A stretch of 64,000 nt of DNA. It comes from Neisseriaceae bacterium TC5R-5. Lineage in GTDB: Bacteria; Pseudomonadota; Gammaproteobacteria; Burkholderiales; Chromobacteriaceae. Positions 1 through 8,251 of this stretch are shown in pieces. Location: positions 84,307 through 148,306 of the forward strand of contig JACCFC020000004.1 in NCBI GenBank assembly GCA_020830965.2, written 5' to 3'. Every line of letters begins with the position of its first letter. Positions within the stretch are counted from its first letter, which is position 1. The notes beneath the pieces were generated by a model. It saw nothing but the letters and a program-made list of their open reading frames with translations, did no database searches and was not told the DNA's origin. A program made the translations under genes and the position numbers.

Positions 1-339
1 CCACTGGCCAAACGCAGCGTCTATTTTGCCTTCGACTCCACCAATATCGGCCCGGGCAGCAAACCGGTAATCGATACTCACGCCACCTTTCTCAAACAAA
101 ACTCAGGCCAGCAGGTAGTCATTCAGGGCAATACCGATATACGCGGTAGCCGTGAATACAATCTGGCACTGGGCCAGCGTCGTGCCGAAAGTGTCAAACA
201 GGCCATGCGCTTGCTGGGTGTGCCAGAAAATCAGTTAGAGGCAGTAAGCTTTGGCAAGGAAAAGCCACGCGCTACCGGCAACAGTGAAGCCGACCATGCT
301 GAAAACCGTCGCGCTGACATTGTTTATCAAAATCAATAA
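1..339 (+). CDS. pal: Peptidoglycan-associated lipoprotein Pal, C-terminal part (5' end outside window)
   Basis: Reading frame 1 is open from the first base to TAA at 337-339, giving 112 residues without a start. It is the OmpA-like peptidoglycan-binding domain: an early VYFAFDS strand, then GNTDIRGSREYNLALGQRRA, the signature that holds the meso-diaminopimelate-binding Asp and Arg. Pal is an outer-membrane lipoprotein of the Tol-Pal envelope complex. The cpoB gene follows 94 bases downstream, the usual order of the tol-pal operon, which supports the identification. The lipoprotein signal and N-terminal linker lie outside the window. Confidence 0.93.
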   Translation, partial: PLAKRSVYFAFDSTNIGPGSKPVIDTHATFLKQNSGQQVVIQGNTDIRGSREYNLALGQRRAESVKQAMRLLGVPENQLEAVSFGKEKPRATGNSEADHAENRRADIVYQNQ

Positions 340-433
340 CCGAATACATAGGCTATCTTTCGCGTATTCACTCACTATATGTGTGCCGCCCACGCAGCAT
401 AAGCGCCAGGGTGGCACATAGATCAGGAAAGCT

Positions 434-1168
434 ATGAAACCGCTGATTCTCTCTAGCACGCTCATTTTGATGCTGACTGCCTGTGCCACTTCCAGCGACC
501 TGGAAGAAACCCGCAGAAAGCTTGATCAGGTTAACCAACAGGCCTCCAACCGTCTGAGCGAAGTAGAAAATAAGCTTGCTAATGACAAGCTTTTGGAAAT
601 GATCAGCCAGGTAGAAAGCTTGAAAGCAGAAGTCGCCAAGCTGCGCGGCGAAACTGAGGTGCTGAGCTATAATCTGCAAACCACTCAAAAACGGCAGAAT
701 GATTTGTTCAACGATCTGGACAGTCGTTTAAGTACACTGGAAAAAACCCAGAAACCGGAACCAGCAGCCAGCGCTCCCAGCAGTGATAGCACTGCCAGCA
801 ACAGCCGTGCTGAATATGATCAGGCACTTGATCTGCTACGCGCCCGTGAGTTCCCCCAGGCAGCTAACGCCTTTCGCAACTTTATTCAGCAAAACCCGCA
901 AGCAGCACAGATTCCCGATGCCAACTACTGGCTGGGCGTCGCACATACGGCACTGAAACAGTACGATGCTGCCATCGATATTCATCGGCGCTTCGTCAAG
1001 CAATACCCTAATCACCCACTAGCACCAGAAGCGCTTCGCAATATCGGCAACAGTCAGCAAGCCCTTGATCAGCTAGACCAGGCCCGCGCCACCTACAAGC
1101 GCTTAATCAAACTCTACCCCAAGTCTGAGTCAGCCAAAAAAGCCAAGCTACAACTAGAAAAACTGTAA
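434..1168 (+). CDS. cpoB: Tol-Pal system TPR protein CpoB (YbgF)
   Basis: A 244-residue envelope protein. The N-terminus is a short hydrophobic signal ending in LTAC at residues 14-17, so this version may be lipid-anchored, unlike the soluble periplasmic E. coli protein. Residues about 20-105 are a heptad-rich coiled coil, followed by a Pro/Ala/Ser linker (about 107-125) and tetratricopeptide repeats from about 127 to the end. CpoB coordinates outer-membrane constriction with septal peptidoglycan synthesis during division (family knowledge). It directly follows pal on the same strand, as in the canonical tol-pal operon. Confidence 0.92.
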   Translation: MKPLILSSTLILMLTACATSSDLEETRRKLDQVNQQASNRLSEVENKLANDKLLEMISQVESLKAEVAKLRGETEVLSYNLQTTQKRQNDLFNDLDSRLSTLEKTQKPEPAASAPSSDSTASNSRAEYDQALDLLRAREFPQAANAFRNFIQQNPQAAQIPDANYWLGVAHTALKQYDAAIDIHRRFVKQYPNHPLAPEALRNIGNSQQALDQLDQARATYKRLIKLYPKSESAKKAKLQLEKL

Positions 1169-1426
1169 GCTCAGATTGGCGAAGTGAGTGGGAGTCAACT
1201 AAACCCTATCAACCATCAGTGCCAACACGTCTTCCACGCGTCCGTGAAGGCATTTCTTGGCTATCTGGTTTCTGGTGGAGTGCGGCGGCCTGTCATCTGG
1301 CCAGATATTGTTGCTAGCAGATCGACAAACTGACGCGATTATTATGCAAACGGCAGGTAGGGGCCATGCTTTGTTGCCCCCACCCACATGCTATTGAGCC
1401 TGACTTGGCCCACGTAGCGACACGAT

Positions 1427-3463
1427 TTAATTCGCCTCAGTCACCATGCCGGAATGACGCAATAAGGCATCGATCTGCGGGTCGCGGCCACGAAAGGCGC
1501 GGAAGGAAGTCAGTGCCGAACGACTACCACCCACGGCCAGCACTTCGCTCCAGAAGCGTTGTCCCATCTGCGCATTGGCTCCGCCCACTTCTTCAAATGC
1601 AGCATAGGCATCGGCCGATAAAACTTCTGCCCATTTATAGCTGTAATAACCGGCCGCATAGCCTCCGGCAAAAATATGACTAAAGCTGTTCGGAAAGCGG
1701 TTATAGGATGGCGGGAAGTTGACCGCTACCTCGCTGCGCACTTCGTTCAATAGCGCCAGCCAATCGCCCTGCTTGGCATCAAAGTCGCTGTAGAGCAGCA
1801 GGTCAAACAAGGCGAACTCCAATTGGCGCACCGTGGCCATACCACTTTGGAAGTTTTTGGCGGCCAGCATTTTATCAAACAGTTCGCGCGGTAAGGTTTC
1901 ACCGGTTTCGACATGTGCGGTCAAACCCTGCACGACTTGCCATTCCCAAGCGAAGTTCTCTAAAAACTGGCTGGGTAGTTCCACCGCATCCCATTCCACA
2001 CCATTAATACCGGATACCGCCAGTTCGTCTACCTGGGTCAGCATGTGGTGCAGGCCATGACCAAACTCATGGAACAAGGTAATCACTTCATCATGGGTAA
2101 ACAGTGCCGGTTTATTACCCAGCGGACGGGTAAAGTTGCAGGTGAGATAGGCAACCGGTGTTTGTACGCCACGAGCGGTGCGGCGACGGCCACGAGCGTC
2201 GTCCATCCAGGCACCGGAGCGCTTGCCATCACGGGCATACAGGTCAAAGTAGAAGCTACCGACCAATTTGCCATCTTTGAGAATATCGAAGAAGCGTACG
2301 TCTTCATGCCATACCGGCGCCTTACTTGCTTGCACTTCTATACCGAACAGGGTGCTGACCACATCAAACAGCCCAGGCAGCACTTTGTTTTCCGGAAAGT
2401 ACTGTTTTACTTCCTGTTCGGAAAACGCATAACGCGCCACGCGCAGTTTTTCTGCGGCATAGGCCAGGTCCCAAGCTTGCAGCTCTGGTAAATTTAATTC
2501 CTGACGCGCAAAAGCCTCCAGCTCGCGACGATCTTGCAAAGCAAAAGGCTTAGCACGGCTGGCAAGGTCACGCAGGAAGCTGATGACCTGTGCCGGGCTT
2601 TCGGCCATTTTGGTAAAGAGTGAGAGTTCGGCAAAATTGGCAAAGCCGAGTAACTGCGCTTCTTCTTGCACCAGTTGCAGTTTTTCGCGAATCACTGGGC
2701 TGTTATCGCGTTCGGTCGGGCCAAATTCGGAGGCACGCTGCACATAAGCCAGATACAACTGTTCACGCAGCGGGCGATGGTGGGCGTACTGCATCACCGG
2801 GAAGTAGAACGGGAACTGCAAAGTGATTTTGTAGCCAGTTTTGCCATCAGCCTGTGCCGCGCTGGCAAACAGTTCCAAGGCATCATCAGGTACGCCGTCC
2901 AACTGCGCCTTGTCGTCGAGATACAGACTGAAAGCATCGGTGGCGTCCAGTACATTTTGTTCAAATTTGGCCGAGAGTTCGGCCAGTCTTGACTGTATTG
3001 CTGCAAAGCGCTCTTTATCTGCCGGGGCCAGTTCGGCTCCCGATAGGCGAAAATCGCGCAAATCGTTGCTGATAACCTGCTTGCGCGCCATGCTGTAGTC
3101 AGCGTATTCGGAGCTATCGGCCAAGGCTTTAAAACGGGCAAACAAGGCCAGATTCTGCCCCATTTCAGTCCAGAACTCGGAAATACGCGGAATATTGCGG
3201 TTGTAGGCATCGCGCAACTCAGGCGTATTCACCACCGCATTTAAATGGGTTACCACTCCCCAGGCGCGGCTCAGTTGTTCGGTGGCATCGGTTAAGGGAT
3301 CAACAAAATTTTCCCAGTCCACTGCTTCGGCGGCGGTAAGCCTGGTCACCGTCTCACGCGCGGCCGCTAATAAGCTATCAATAGCAGGGTCAATATCTTC
3401 GGTTTTGATGTCGACAAAGCGGGGCAAGGCGGAGAAATCCAGCAAGGGATTGTGTAGGCTCAT
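1427..3463 (-). CDS. prlC: Oligopeptidase A (M3 family zinc metallopeptidase)
   Basis: A 678-residue cytosolic peptidase that degrades short peptides, including cleaved signal peptides. The zinc motif HEFGH lies at residues 465-469 and the length matches the family. The start at 3463 (MSLHNPLL) is chosen because the upstream in-frame extension of 25 residues has no family resemblance, and AGGAC lies about 12 bases before this ATG. The gene is divergent from the gamma carbonic anhydrase gene at 3528, leaving a 64-base shared upstream region. The 258 bases between its end and cpoB hold nothing I recognise. Confidence 0.95.
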   Translation of the reverse strand: MSLHNPLLDFSALPRFVDIKTEDIDPAIDSLLAAARETVTRLTAAEAVDWENFVDPLTDATEQLSRAWGVVTHLNAVVNTPELRDAYNRNIPRISEFWTEMGQNLALFARFKALADSSEYADYSMARKQVISNDLRDFRLSGAELAPADKERFAAIQSRLAELSAKFEQNVLDATDAFSLYLDDKAQLDGVPDDALELFASAAQADGKTGYKITLQFPFYFPVMQYAHHRPLREQLYLAYVQRASEFGPTERDNSPVIREKLQLVQEEAQLLGFANFAELSLFTKMAESPAQVISFLRDLASRAKPFALQDRRELEAFARQELNLPELQAWDLAYAAEKLRVARYAFSEQEVKQYFPENKVLPGLFDVVSTLFGIEVQASKAPVWHEDVRFFDILKDGKLVGSFYFDLYARDGKRSGAWMDDARGRRRTARGVQTPVAYLTCNFTRPLGNKPALFTHDEVITLFHEFGHGLHHMLTQVDELAVSGINGVEWDAVELPSQFLENFAWEWQVVQGLTAHVETGETLPRELFDKMLAAKNFQSGMATVRQLEFALFDLLLYSDFDAKQGDWLALLNEVRSEVAVNFPPSYNRFPNSFSHIFAGGYAAGYYSYKWAEVLSADAYAAFEEVGGANAQMGQRFWSEVLAVGGSRSALTSFRAFRGRDPQIDALLRHSGMVTEAN

Positions 3464-3527
3464 GATCTGGAGGTCCTGTAAAGAGTATGATGACGACTTC
3501 AACCACTGACAAAATGAGGACAGAGCG

Positions 3528-4073
3528 ATGAAAAGCAATATCCGCCCCTACGATGGCCATCAACCCAGCATCCACGCTAGTTGCTATATTGACCCCATGG
3601 CGGTGGTCATCGGTGAGGCCACTCTGGCAGCGGGTGTTTCGGTTTGGCCTTGTGCCGTGATTAGGGCTGATGTTAACGCCATTCATATTGGCGAAAACAG
3701 CAATATTCAGGATTTTGCCATGTTACACGTCAGTCATAAAAGTGCTGCCGACCCGCAAGGCGCCCCGCTGCATATCGGCAACCATGTCACCATCGGCCAT
3801 CATGCAACACTACATGGCTGCACGATTGGTGATCAGGTGCTGGTAGGCATAGGCAGCATTATTCTGGATAGGGCCATTATTGAGCCACGTGTTTTGATTG
3901 GCGCAGGTAGTCTGGTACCCCCTGGCAAAAATTTAAAATCGGGCTATCTTTATTTGGGCAACCCGGTTAAACAGGTGCGGCCGCTCACTGCAGATGAATT
4001 AGCCTATTTCGAATACTCGGCACAGCACTATCTGCGTGTCGCTTCCAAACATCAAGCCAATCTGAAAAAATAA
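3528..4073 (+). CDS. Gamma-class carbonic anhydrase family protein (YrdA-like)
   Basis: A 181-residue left-handed beta-helix protein built of hexapeptide repeats. Metal-binding histidines appear in MLHVSHKS and in IGHHATLHG, as in the trimeric gamma-carbonic-anhydrase/YrdA family. Physiological activity is uncertain for this family: many members have no proven carbonic anhydrase activity, so a metal-binding hexapeptide protein is the safest call. ATGAAAAGC at 3528 is preceded by GAGGACAGAGCG, which contains a good ribosome binding site. It is divergent from prlC. Confidence 0.88.
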   Translation: MKSNIRPYDGHQPSIHASCYIDPMAVVIGEATLAAGVSVWPCAVIRADVNAIHIGENSNIQDFAMLHVSHKSAADPQGAPLHIGNHVTIGHHATLHGCTIGDQVLVGIGSIILDRAIIEPRVLIGAGSLVPPGKNLKSGYLYLGNPVKQVRPLTADELAYFEYSAQHYLRVASKHQANLKK

Positions 4074-4095
4074 AAATCCAAGCAAACTAGCTATA

Positions 4096-4120
4096 TTTTG
4101 ACAACATCATTCTGTCAAAA
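4096..4120. repeat. Short inverted repeat TTTTGACA-N9-TGTCAAAA
   Basis: Two perfect 8-base arms with a 9-base loop lie between the carbonic anhydrase gene and the DUF3460 gene. The right arm ends in AAAA and there is no long T-run, so a weak terminator or an operator are both possible. The surrounding 154 bases hold no other gene. Confidence 0.4.
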
Positions 4121-4233
4121 ACTTATGCAAAAATATCCAGATGACGACCAAGTGTTTTGTTGTTTAAAATTATGCTTACGCTGATGCGTTGTGTGATTAA
4201 GCCAGCACAGTATCTACTCATAAGGACATGACG

Positions 4234-4413
4234 ATGTATCAATCTGACTTCACCCAGTTCATGAATAAGTTTCTGGAAAAAAATCCAACGGTGGACCAGC
4301 AGCGCCGTGAGCTGCGACTAACCTTGTGGGAGCGCTCTCTTAATCTGGATGAAGAGCGCCGCTGGCAAGAATCTGAAGTGCCGCAGAAACCTTATGTCTA
4401 CCAGCCCGACTAA
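4234..4413 (+). CDS. DUF3460 family small protein
   Basis: A 59-residue charged protein of unknown function. The sequence pattern (MYQSDFTQFMNKFL, then many Arg/Glu residues and a C-terminal PYVYQPD) matches my recollection of DUF3460, a family largely confined to Betaproteobacteria. The ATG at 4234 is preferred to the one at 4228 because AAGGA lies seven bases before it, while it is only three bases before the earlier ATG. It is rich in charged residues with no membrane segment or signal peptide, so probably cytosolic. A clear terminator follows immediately. Confidence 0.8.
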   Translation: MYQSDFTQFMNKFLEKNPTVDQQRRELRLTLWERSLNLDEERRWQESEVPQKPYVYQPD

Positions 4414-4421
4414 AAGTTTTT

Positions 4422-4436
4422 GCCCGCGAAGCGGGC
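4422..4436 (+). terminator. Intrinsic terminator after the DUF3460 gene
   Basis: GCCCGC-GAA-GCGGGC forms a six-base GC stem with a three-base loop, followed by ATTTTGTTATTT. It begins nine bases after the stop codon. Confidence 0.85.
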
Positions 4437-4464
4437 ATTTTGTTATTTACCTTGAAATGAGCTC

Positions 4465-5133
4465 ATGACCAGCCGCACCCTCGCCCTTGATAATGCATTG
4501 CATCGCTACCTATTAGATATTTGCCTCAACGAACATCCGCTATTACAAGAACTGCGCGAATTCACCAGTCGCCATCGCATGGCCAAAATGCAGATCGCTC
4601 CCGAGCAAGGTCAGTTTATGGCGTGGCTAGCCCATTTGATCGGTGCCCGACGTTATCTGGAAATAGGCGTTTTTACCGGCTACAGTACCTTGGCGGTTGC
4701 TTTGGCCATGCCGGAAGATAGCGAGATTCTAGCCTGTGACCTGAGCGAGGAATTCACCGAGATCGCCCGCCGCTACTGGCAAAAAGCAGGCGTTGATGAG
4801 CGCATCAGACTGGTACTGCAACCAGCGCGCACTACTTTGCGGCAGGAGATTTTGTCGGAACGCTGCAATTATTATGATCTCGCCTTTATTGATGCTGACA
4901 AATCTTCTTATCACGACTATTTTGAGGCTTGCCTGCAACTGGTGCGTCCTGGTGGGGTGATTGTCATCGATAATATCTTTTTGTCTGGCCGTACCGCTGA
5001 GCCCCACCCGGAAGATCCACCCGGTGTCCATCGCTTGCATGAGTTCAATGCTCGTCTCAAACACGATAAACGTATCCGCCTTTCTATTTTACCCTTGGGT
5101 GATGGTGTTGCACTGTGTACACGTGTGCAGTAA
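4465..5133 (+). CDS. Class I SAM-dependent O-methyltransferase (caffeoyl-CoA O-methyltransferase-like)
   Basis: A 222-residue enzyme of the cation-dependent O-methyltransferase family. The SAM-binding glycine motif is LEIGVFTGYSTLAVA; the metal-binding region reads AFIDADKSSYHDYF followed by VIVIDN. Bacterial members methylate catechol-type hydroxyls, but the substrate here is unknown. It stands between two terminators and therefore looks like a single-gene unit. No neighbour suggests a substrate. Confidence 0.88.
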   Translation: MTSRTLALDNALHRYLLDICLNEHPLLQELREFTSRHRMAKMQIAPEQGQFMAWLAHLIGARRYLEIGVFTGYSTLAVALAMPEDSEILACDLSEEFTEIARRYWQKAGVDERIRLVLQPARTTLRQEILSERCNYYDLAFIDADKSSYHDYFEACLQLVRPGGVIVIDNIFLSGRTAEPHPEDPPGVHRLHEFNARLKHDKRIRLSILPLGDGVALCTRVQ

Positions 5134-5156
5134 CACAGCAGCGTGGCTGACAAGTG

Positions 5157-5195
5157 CACGGGAATCGGCTAGCATGCGGTTCCCGCATTTTTATG
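5157..5195 (+). terminator. Probable terminator after the O-methyltransferase gene
   Basis: CGGGAA and TTCCCG arms around GCATGC-containing loop sequence, followed by CATTTTTA. It lies 24 bases past the stop codon and just upstream of the next gene. Confidence 0.6.
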
Positions 5196-5206
5196 ATGGA
5201 TAAGCT

Positions 5207-6514
5207 GTGCAAGCTGGTTTTTCATTTTTTTCCACTCGGCGTTTCTTTCCGCTCTTCAGCACACAGTTTTTAGGAGCTTTTAACGATAACCTGCTGAAAA
5301 CGGCTATTGTGGTGCTGATCAGTTTCCACGGCTTAAGCCTGGCGGGCTTACCTGCCGAGCAACTGGTCAATATGGCAGCCGGTGTATTCATTTTGCCGTT
5401 TTTTCTGTTTTCCGCTACGGCTGGCAAATTATCAGAGCGCTACGATAAAGCGCAATTAGCGCGAGTGATCAAACTGGTCGAAATAGCCATCATGCTGCTG
5501 GCGGCAGCCGGCTTTTATTGGAAGTCGGCGGGCCTGTTGATGGCCGGTTTGTTTTTGATGGGCACACACTCTGCCTTTTTCGGGCCGCTCAAGTATTCGG
5601 TACTACCACAGTACCTCGGGGATAAAGAGCTGATAGGTGGTAATGGATTAATCGAAATGGGTACTTTCCTGGCCATACTGCTGGGACAGATCGGCGGTAG
5701 CCTGCTGATGCAGCAAAGCTCTTTACTCATTATCGGCCTGTTATTGCTGACTGCGCTGCTCGGCTATGCCAGCAGTCGCGCGATGCCCGCCGCCCCAGCT
5801 AGTAGCCCAACACTGTCTCTGTCCTTTAATATCTTTCGCGATTCACTGGAACTGGTCAGGGCGGCCTGGCGCATCCACAATGTGCGTTGCGCGATATTGG
5901 GCATTTCCTGGTTCTGGTTGATGGGAGCCGTCTATACCACGCAATTGCCAACCTTTACCCGACTGCACCTCGGAGGGAACGCTCAGGTTTATACCCTGAT
6001 GCTGGCCTTGTTTTCGATTGGCATCGGCGTGGGCTCGGTGGTTTGTGCCAAATTGTCGCGCGGTCAGTTACAACTCGGCATGGTGTTATTAGGCAGCCTG
6101 GGCATGACGCTGTTCGGCGGGGATCTGGCTTGGTCGGCGCTAACACACTACCAGGGTGCGCTGGTCGGGCTGAGTGAGTTTCTGGCCCGTGCAAGTAGCT
6201 GGCGCGCCTTGCTGGACATCACGCTGTTGGGGTTTTTTGGTGGTTTTTTCACCGTACCCCTCTATACTTGGCTACAAATCAGTAGCCCGGATAATTTTCG
6301 CTCACAAGCCATTGCCGCTAATAACATCATCAATGGCTTCTATATGGTGGCCGCCGCCATCGGTAGCGCGCTGGTATTGCAACTGTTCAACAATATCGCC
6401 ATTCTGTTCCTCGCTACTGCAGTACTGAATATTGCTGCCAGCGCACATTTACTCTACCGCGCCCCGCTGATCTGGCAACAAAGGTTAAGCTGGTTACGTG
6501 TGTTGCGAAATTAA
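5207..6514 (+). CDS. MFS transporter, LplT-like (lysophospholipid flippase family)
   Basis: A 435-residue integral membrane protein with about 12 hydrophobic segments. The N-terminal FFPLFSTQFLGAFNDNLLKT is typical of the LplT family, which moves lysophospholipids across the inner membrane for re-acylation. In many bacteria LplT is fused to, or followed by, a PlsC-type acyltransferase and AMP ligase; here neither is present. The start codon appears to be GTG at 5207, since the conserved FNDN region begins about 25 residues in and no closer start fits. Confidence 0.82.
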   Translation: MQAGFSFFSTRRFFPLFSTQFLGAFNDNLLKTAIVVLISFHGLSLAGLPAEQLVNMAAGVFILPFFLFSATAGKLSERYDKAQLARVIKLVEIAIMLLAAAGFYWKSAGLLMAGLFLMGTHSAFFGPLKYSVLPQYLGDKELIGGNGLIEMGTFLAILLGQIGGSLLMQQSSLLIIGLLLLTALLGYASSRAMPAAPASSPTLSLSFNIFRDSLELVRAAWRIHNVRCAILGISWFWLMGAVYTTQLPTFTRLHLGGNAQVYTLMLALFSIGIGVGSVVCAKLSRGQLQLGMVLLGSLGMTLFGGDLAWSALTHYQGALVGLSEFLARASSWRALLDITLLGFFGGFFTVPLYTWLQISSPDNFRSQAIAANNIINGFYMVAAAIGSALVLQLFNNIAILFLATAVLNIAASAHLLYRAPLIWQQRLSWLRVLRN

Positions 6515-6541
6515 AACCACATAAAAAGTGGCCTGCTATTA

Positions 6542-6655
6542 AGAGCTGCTAACAAGACCTCGAAGAGTAGCTGAGCCGAGGCGCACCGACGCAGACAGTA
6601 CCAGTAGTACGGCAAGGAGGTGCAACGCTGGATCAGGGGTTTTGTTAGCGGCTCT
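6542..6655. repeat. Palindromic repeat, copy 1 (114 bp)
   Basis: Full-length copy of a dispersed element. It begins AGAGCTGCTAACAAGACC and ends GGTTTTGTTAGCGGCTCT, which are imperfect terminal inverted repeats of about 18 bases. The core carries GACGCAGACAGTACC and AAGGAGGTGCAACGCTGG, shared with the other copies. Its flanks are GGCCTGCT on the left and AGCAGGCC on the right, themselves complementary, so the copy sits in the loop of an older hairpin after the LplT-like gene. Confidence 0.88.
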
Positions 6656-6710
6656 AAGTTAGCAGGCCAATCAAGCCTTACTCAGCTGATTAACAACAGC
6701 TAATCTGCAC

Positions 6711-7595
6711 TTACCACTGCATCTCACCTTTATTAACCTTGGCACCGATTTCCAGACTCATCATACCGTCAAGATTAGGGAAAGCCTGTTTCATGCCTGC
6801 GATCAATTCAGCACTATTCTGACTAGCTGCCAACTGCTTTTCAAAGGCCTGTAAATAATCACGAGTAAACAACACCGTGCTAATATCCATCTTACTACCC
6901 GCTTGCATGTGCCCAGGCACAACGACTTGTGGCTTGAGTGCAATGATTTCGTTCAGTTGAGTTATCCAGGCTGCGCGCTCTTTGGCTGTTTGGGTGTCGG
7001 CCGTCCAGACGTGCATATCACCAACTACCCCCACATTCCCAACCACCGCTCGCAGCGACGGAATCCAAGCATAAGGACGATGTGCCAATATGCCTTCGGC
7101 ACCACGAATCTCGATAGACTCGCCATCAAGTTTCAAAACATTACCCTCAAGGGCACGCGGTACGATTGACTGCTGCGGTGCATTCATTCCCATCTTCGGG
7201 CCCCAATAAGCCAGCTTGCCCTCTTTCTTGGCAACGATTTTTTTGAGTACTGCCGGGGTGGTGACAACATCGGCATTAGGGAAGATTTTCTTCAGTTGCT
7301 CTACCCCAAAATAATAATCAGGATCGGCCTGACTGACATAAATCGTCCGCAGGGTTCTGCCGCTATCAAGCACATTGGCGGCAATACGTAAAGCGTCGGC
7401 CCGCGTAAAACCCGCATCAATCACCATGGCTTCTTTTTCTCCATACACCAAGGTGGAATTAACGTTAAAACTATTGCCATCGGCATGATATACCTTCATT
7501 TGCAGCCCTGATGCAGCCTGTACACCGGAACAAATAATGGCAAAGAAAACCGTCATTAAAATAAAACGAATCATTATTAAACTCTTTCTAGTCAT
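6711..7595 (-). CDS. Secreted MBL-fold protein with degenerate metal site
   Basis: A 294-residue protein with an N-terminal signal peptide (hydrophobic stretch about 9-22, cleavage near VQAASG). The fold resembles metallo-beta-lactamase hydrolases: VIDAGF, then the position of the HxHxDH motif, then a late VVPGHM. The expected HxHxDH reads Q89-A-D91-P-D93-Y94, keeping only the Asp, so normal di-metal binding is doubtful. The start at 7595 has AAGG nine bases upstream; ATG at 7574 is an alternative with a weaker site. Function unknown; periplasmic or secreted location inferred. Confidence 0.75.
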   Translation of the reverse strand: MTRKSLIMIRFILMTVFFAIICSGVQAASGLQMKVYHADGNSFNVNSTLVYGEKEAMVIDAGFTRADALRIAANVLDSGRTLRTIYVSQADPDYYFGVEQLKKIFPNADVVTTPAVLKKIVAKKEGKLAYWGPKMGMNAPQQSIVPRALEGNVLKLDGESIEIRGAEGILAHRPYAWIPSLRAVVGNVGVVGDMHVWTADTQTAKERAAWITQLNEIIALKPQVVVPGHMQAGSKMDISTVLFTRDYLQAFEKQLAASQNSAELIAGMKQAFPNLDGMMSLEIGAKVNKGEMQW

Positions 7596-7640
7596 TTTTA
7601 ATTACCTTGAATCCCCGTTTGGCCGCCTTTGATTACTATA

Positions 7641-7724
7641 AGAGCTGCTAACAAAATCCCTGATCCAACGCTGCACCTCCTTGCTGTACTACTGGTACTG
7701 TCTGCGTCGGTGCACCTTGGCTCA
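7641..7724. repeat. Palindromic repeat, copy 2 (truncated, opposite orientation)
   Basis: Starts AGAGCTGCTAACAAAATCCC and continues through the common core in the opposite orientation to copy 1 (CTGATCCAACGCTGCACC, then GTACTGTCTGCGTCGGTGC). Similarity stops after CTTGGCTCA, so the second terminal repeat is missing. It overlaps the 3' end of the small reading frame at 7648-7932. Confidence 0.8.
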
Positions 7725-7932
7725 CATCGGCCAGCATGCCACCCAAATCTTGGTGTGCAGAAGCGGTGTAATGATCAGCAATAATGCTCAAATTACTACG
7801 CACCGGACGTTGATCTGTTTGAGCCGGCATTCTATTTGCCGAGCTATTCAGTGACTCATCAAGTTGGGCTGCATTAATCTGAATACTCGCCAGCATGACC
7901 GCCAAAGAAGTGCTCATAGCTGTGGAGTTCAT
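7648..7932 (-). CDS. Small protein of unknown function, 3' end replaced by a repeat element
   Basis: A 94-residue reading frame starting at 7932 (MNSTAMSTS), with AGGAA about ten bases upstream of the ATG. About 70 residues are native; the last 25 or so, including DVSQGAPTQTVPVV and the TAG stop, are encoded by repeat copy 2. The native part has the look of a small YjfB-like (putative motility) protein, but this is weak. The original C-terminus seems to be lost or displaced. Its expression is unproven. Confidence 0.45.
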   Translation of the reverse strand: MNSTAMSTSLAVMLASIQINAAQLDESLNSSANRMPAQTDQRPVRSNLSIIADHYTASAHQDLGGMLADVSQGAPTQTVPVVQQGGAALDQGFC

Positions 7933-8107
7933 CCCGGTATATTCCTGTGTGGAGAATTGATCGCAGTATAGTTTTGGCCTATATGCGAAATAAAGCCCGA
8001 ACAATGCAATTAACTATTGCAGAAAGTGATTAAATAGCCTGAAGGGAACAACAGCAAAATTGCACTCATCATCAATCCAAGTAGTACCAGCGGCAGTCTC
8101 ATCACTA

Positions 8108-8220
8108 AGAGCCACTAACAAAACCTCGAAGAGGTTCTGAACCGAGGCGCGCCGACGCAGACAGGACAAGTCGTACGGCAAGGAGGTGCAACGCTGGATC
8201 GGGGTTTTGTTAGCGACTCT
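8108..8220. repeat. Palindromic repeat, copy 3 (113 bp)
   Basis: Full-length copy with ends AGAGCCACTAACAAAACC and GGTTTTGTTAGCGACTCT, same orientation as copy 1. It ends 31 bases before the start of the LysR gene and carries AAGGAGGTG on the plus strand, so it occupies what would be that gene's promoter region. Confidence 0.88.
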
Positions 8221-8251
8221 AAAAATGTTCGTATCTGTAACGGAAAGATAA

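Noticed and set aside
1199..1387. 62-codon minus-strand frame after cpoB
   Set aside because: No ribosome site, no recognisable motif and irregular composition.
6601..6640. Similarity of the repeat core (AAGGAGGTGCAACGCTGGATC) to the 3' end of 16S rRNA
   Set aside because: Only short words agree and they are in a different order, so the likeness is probably coincidence.
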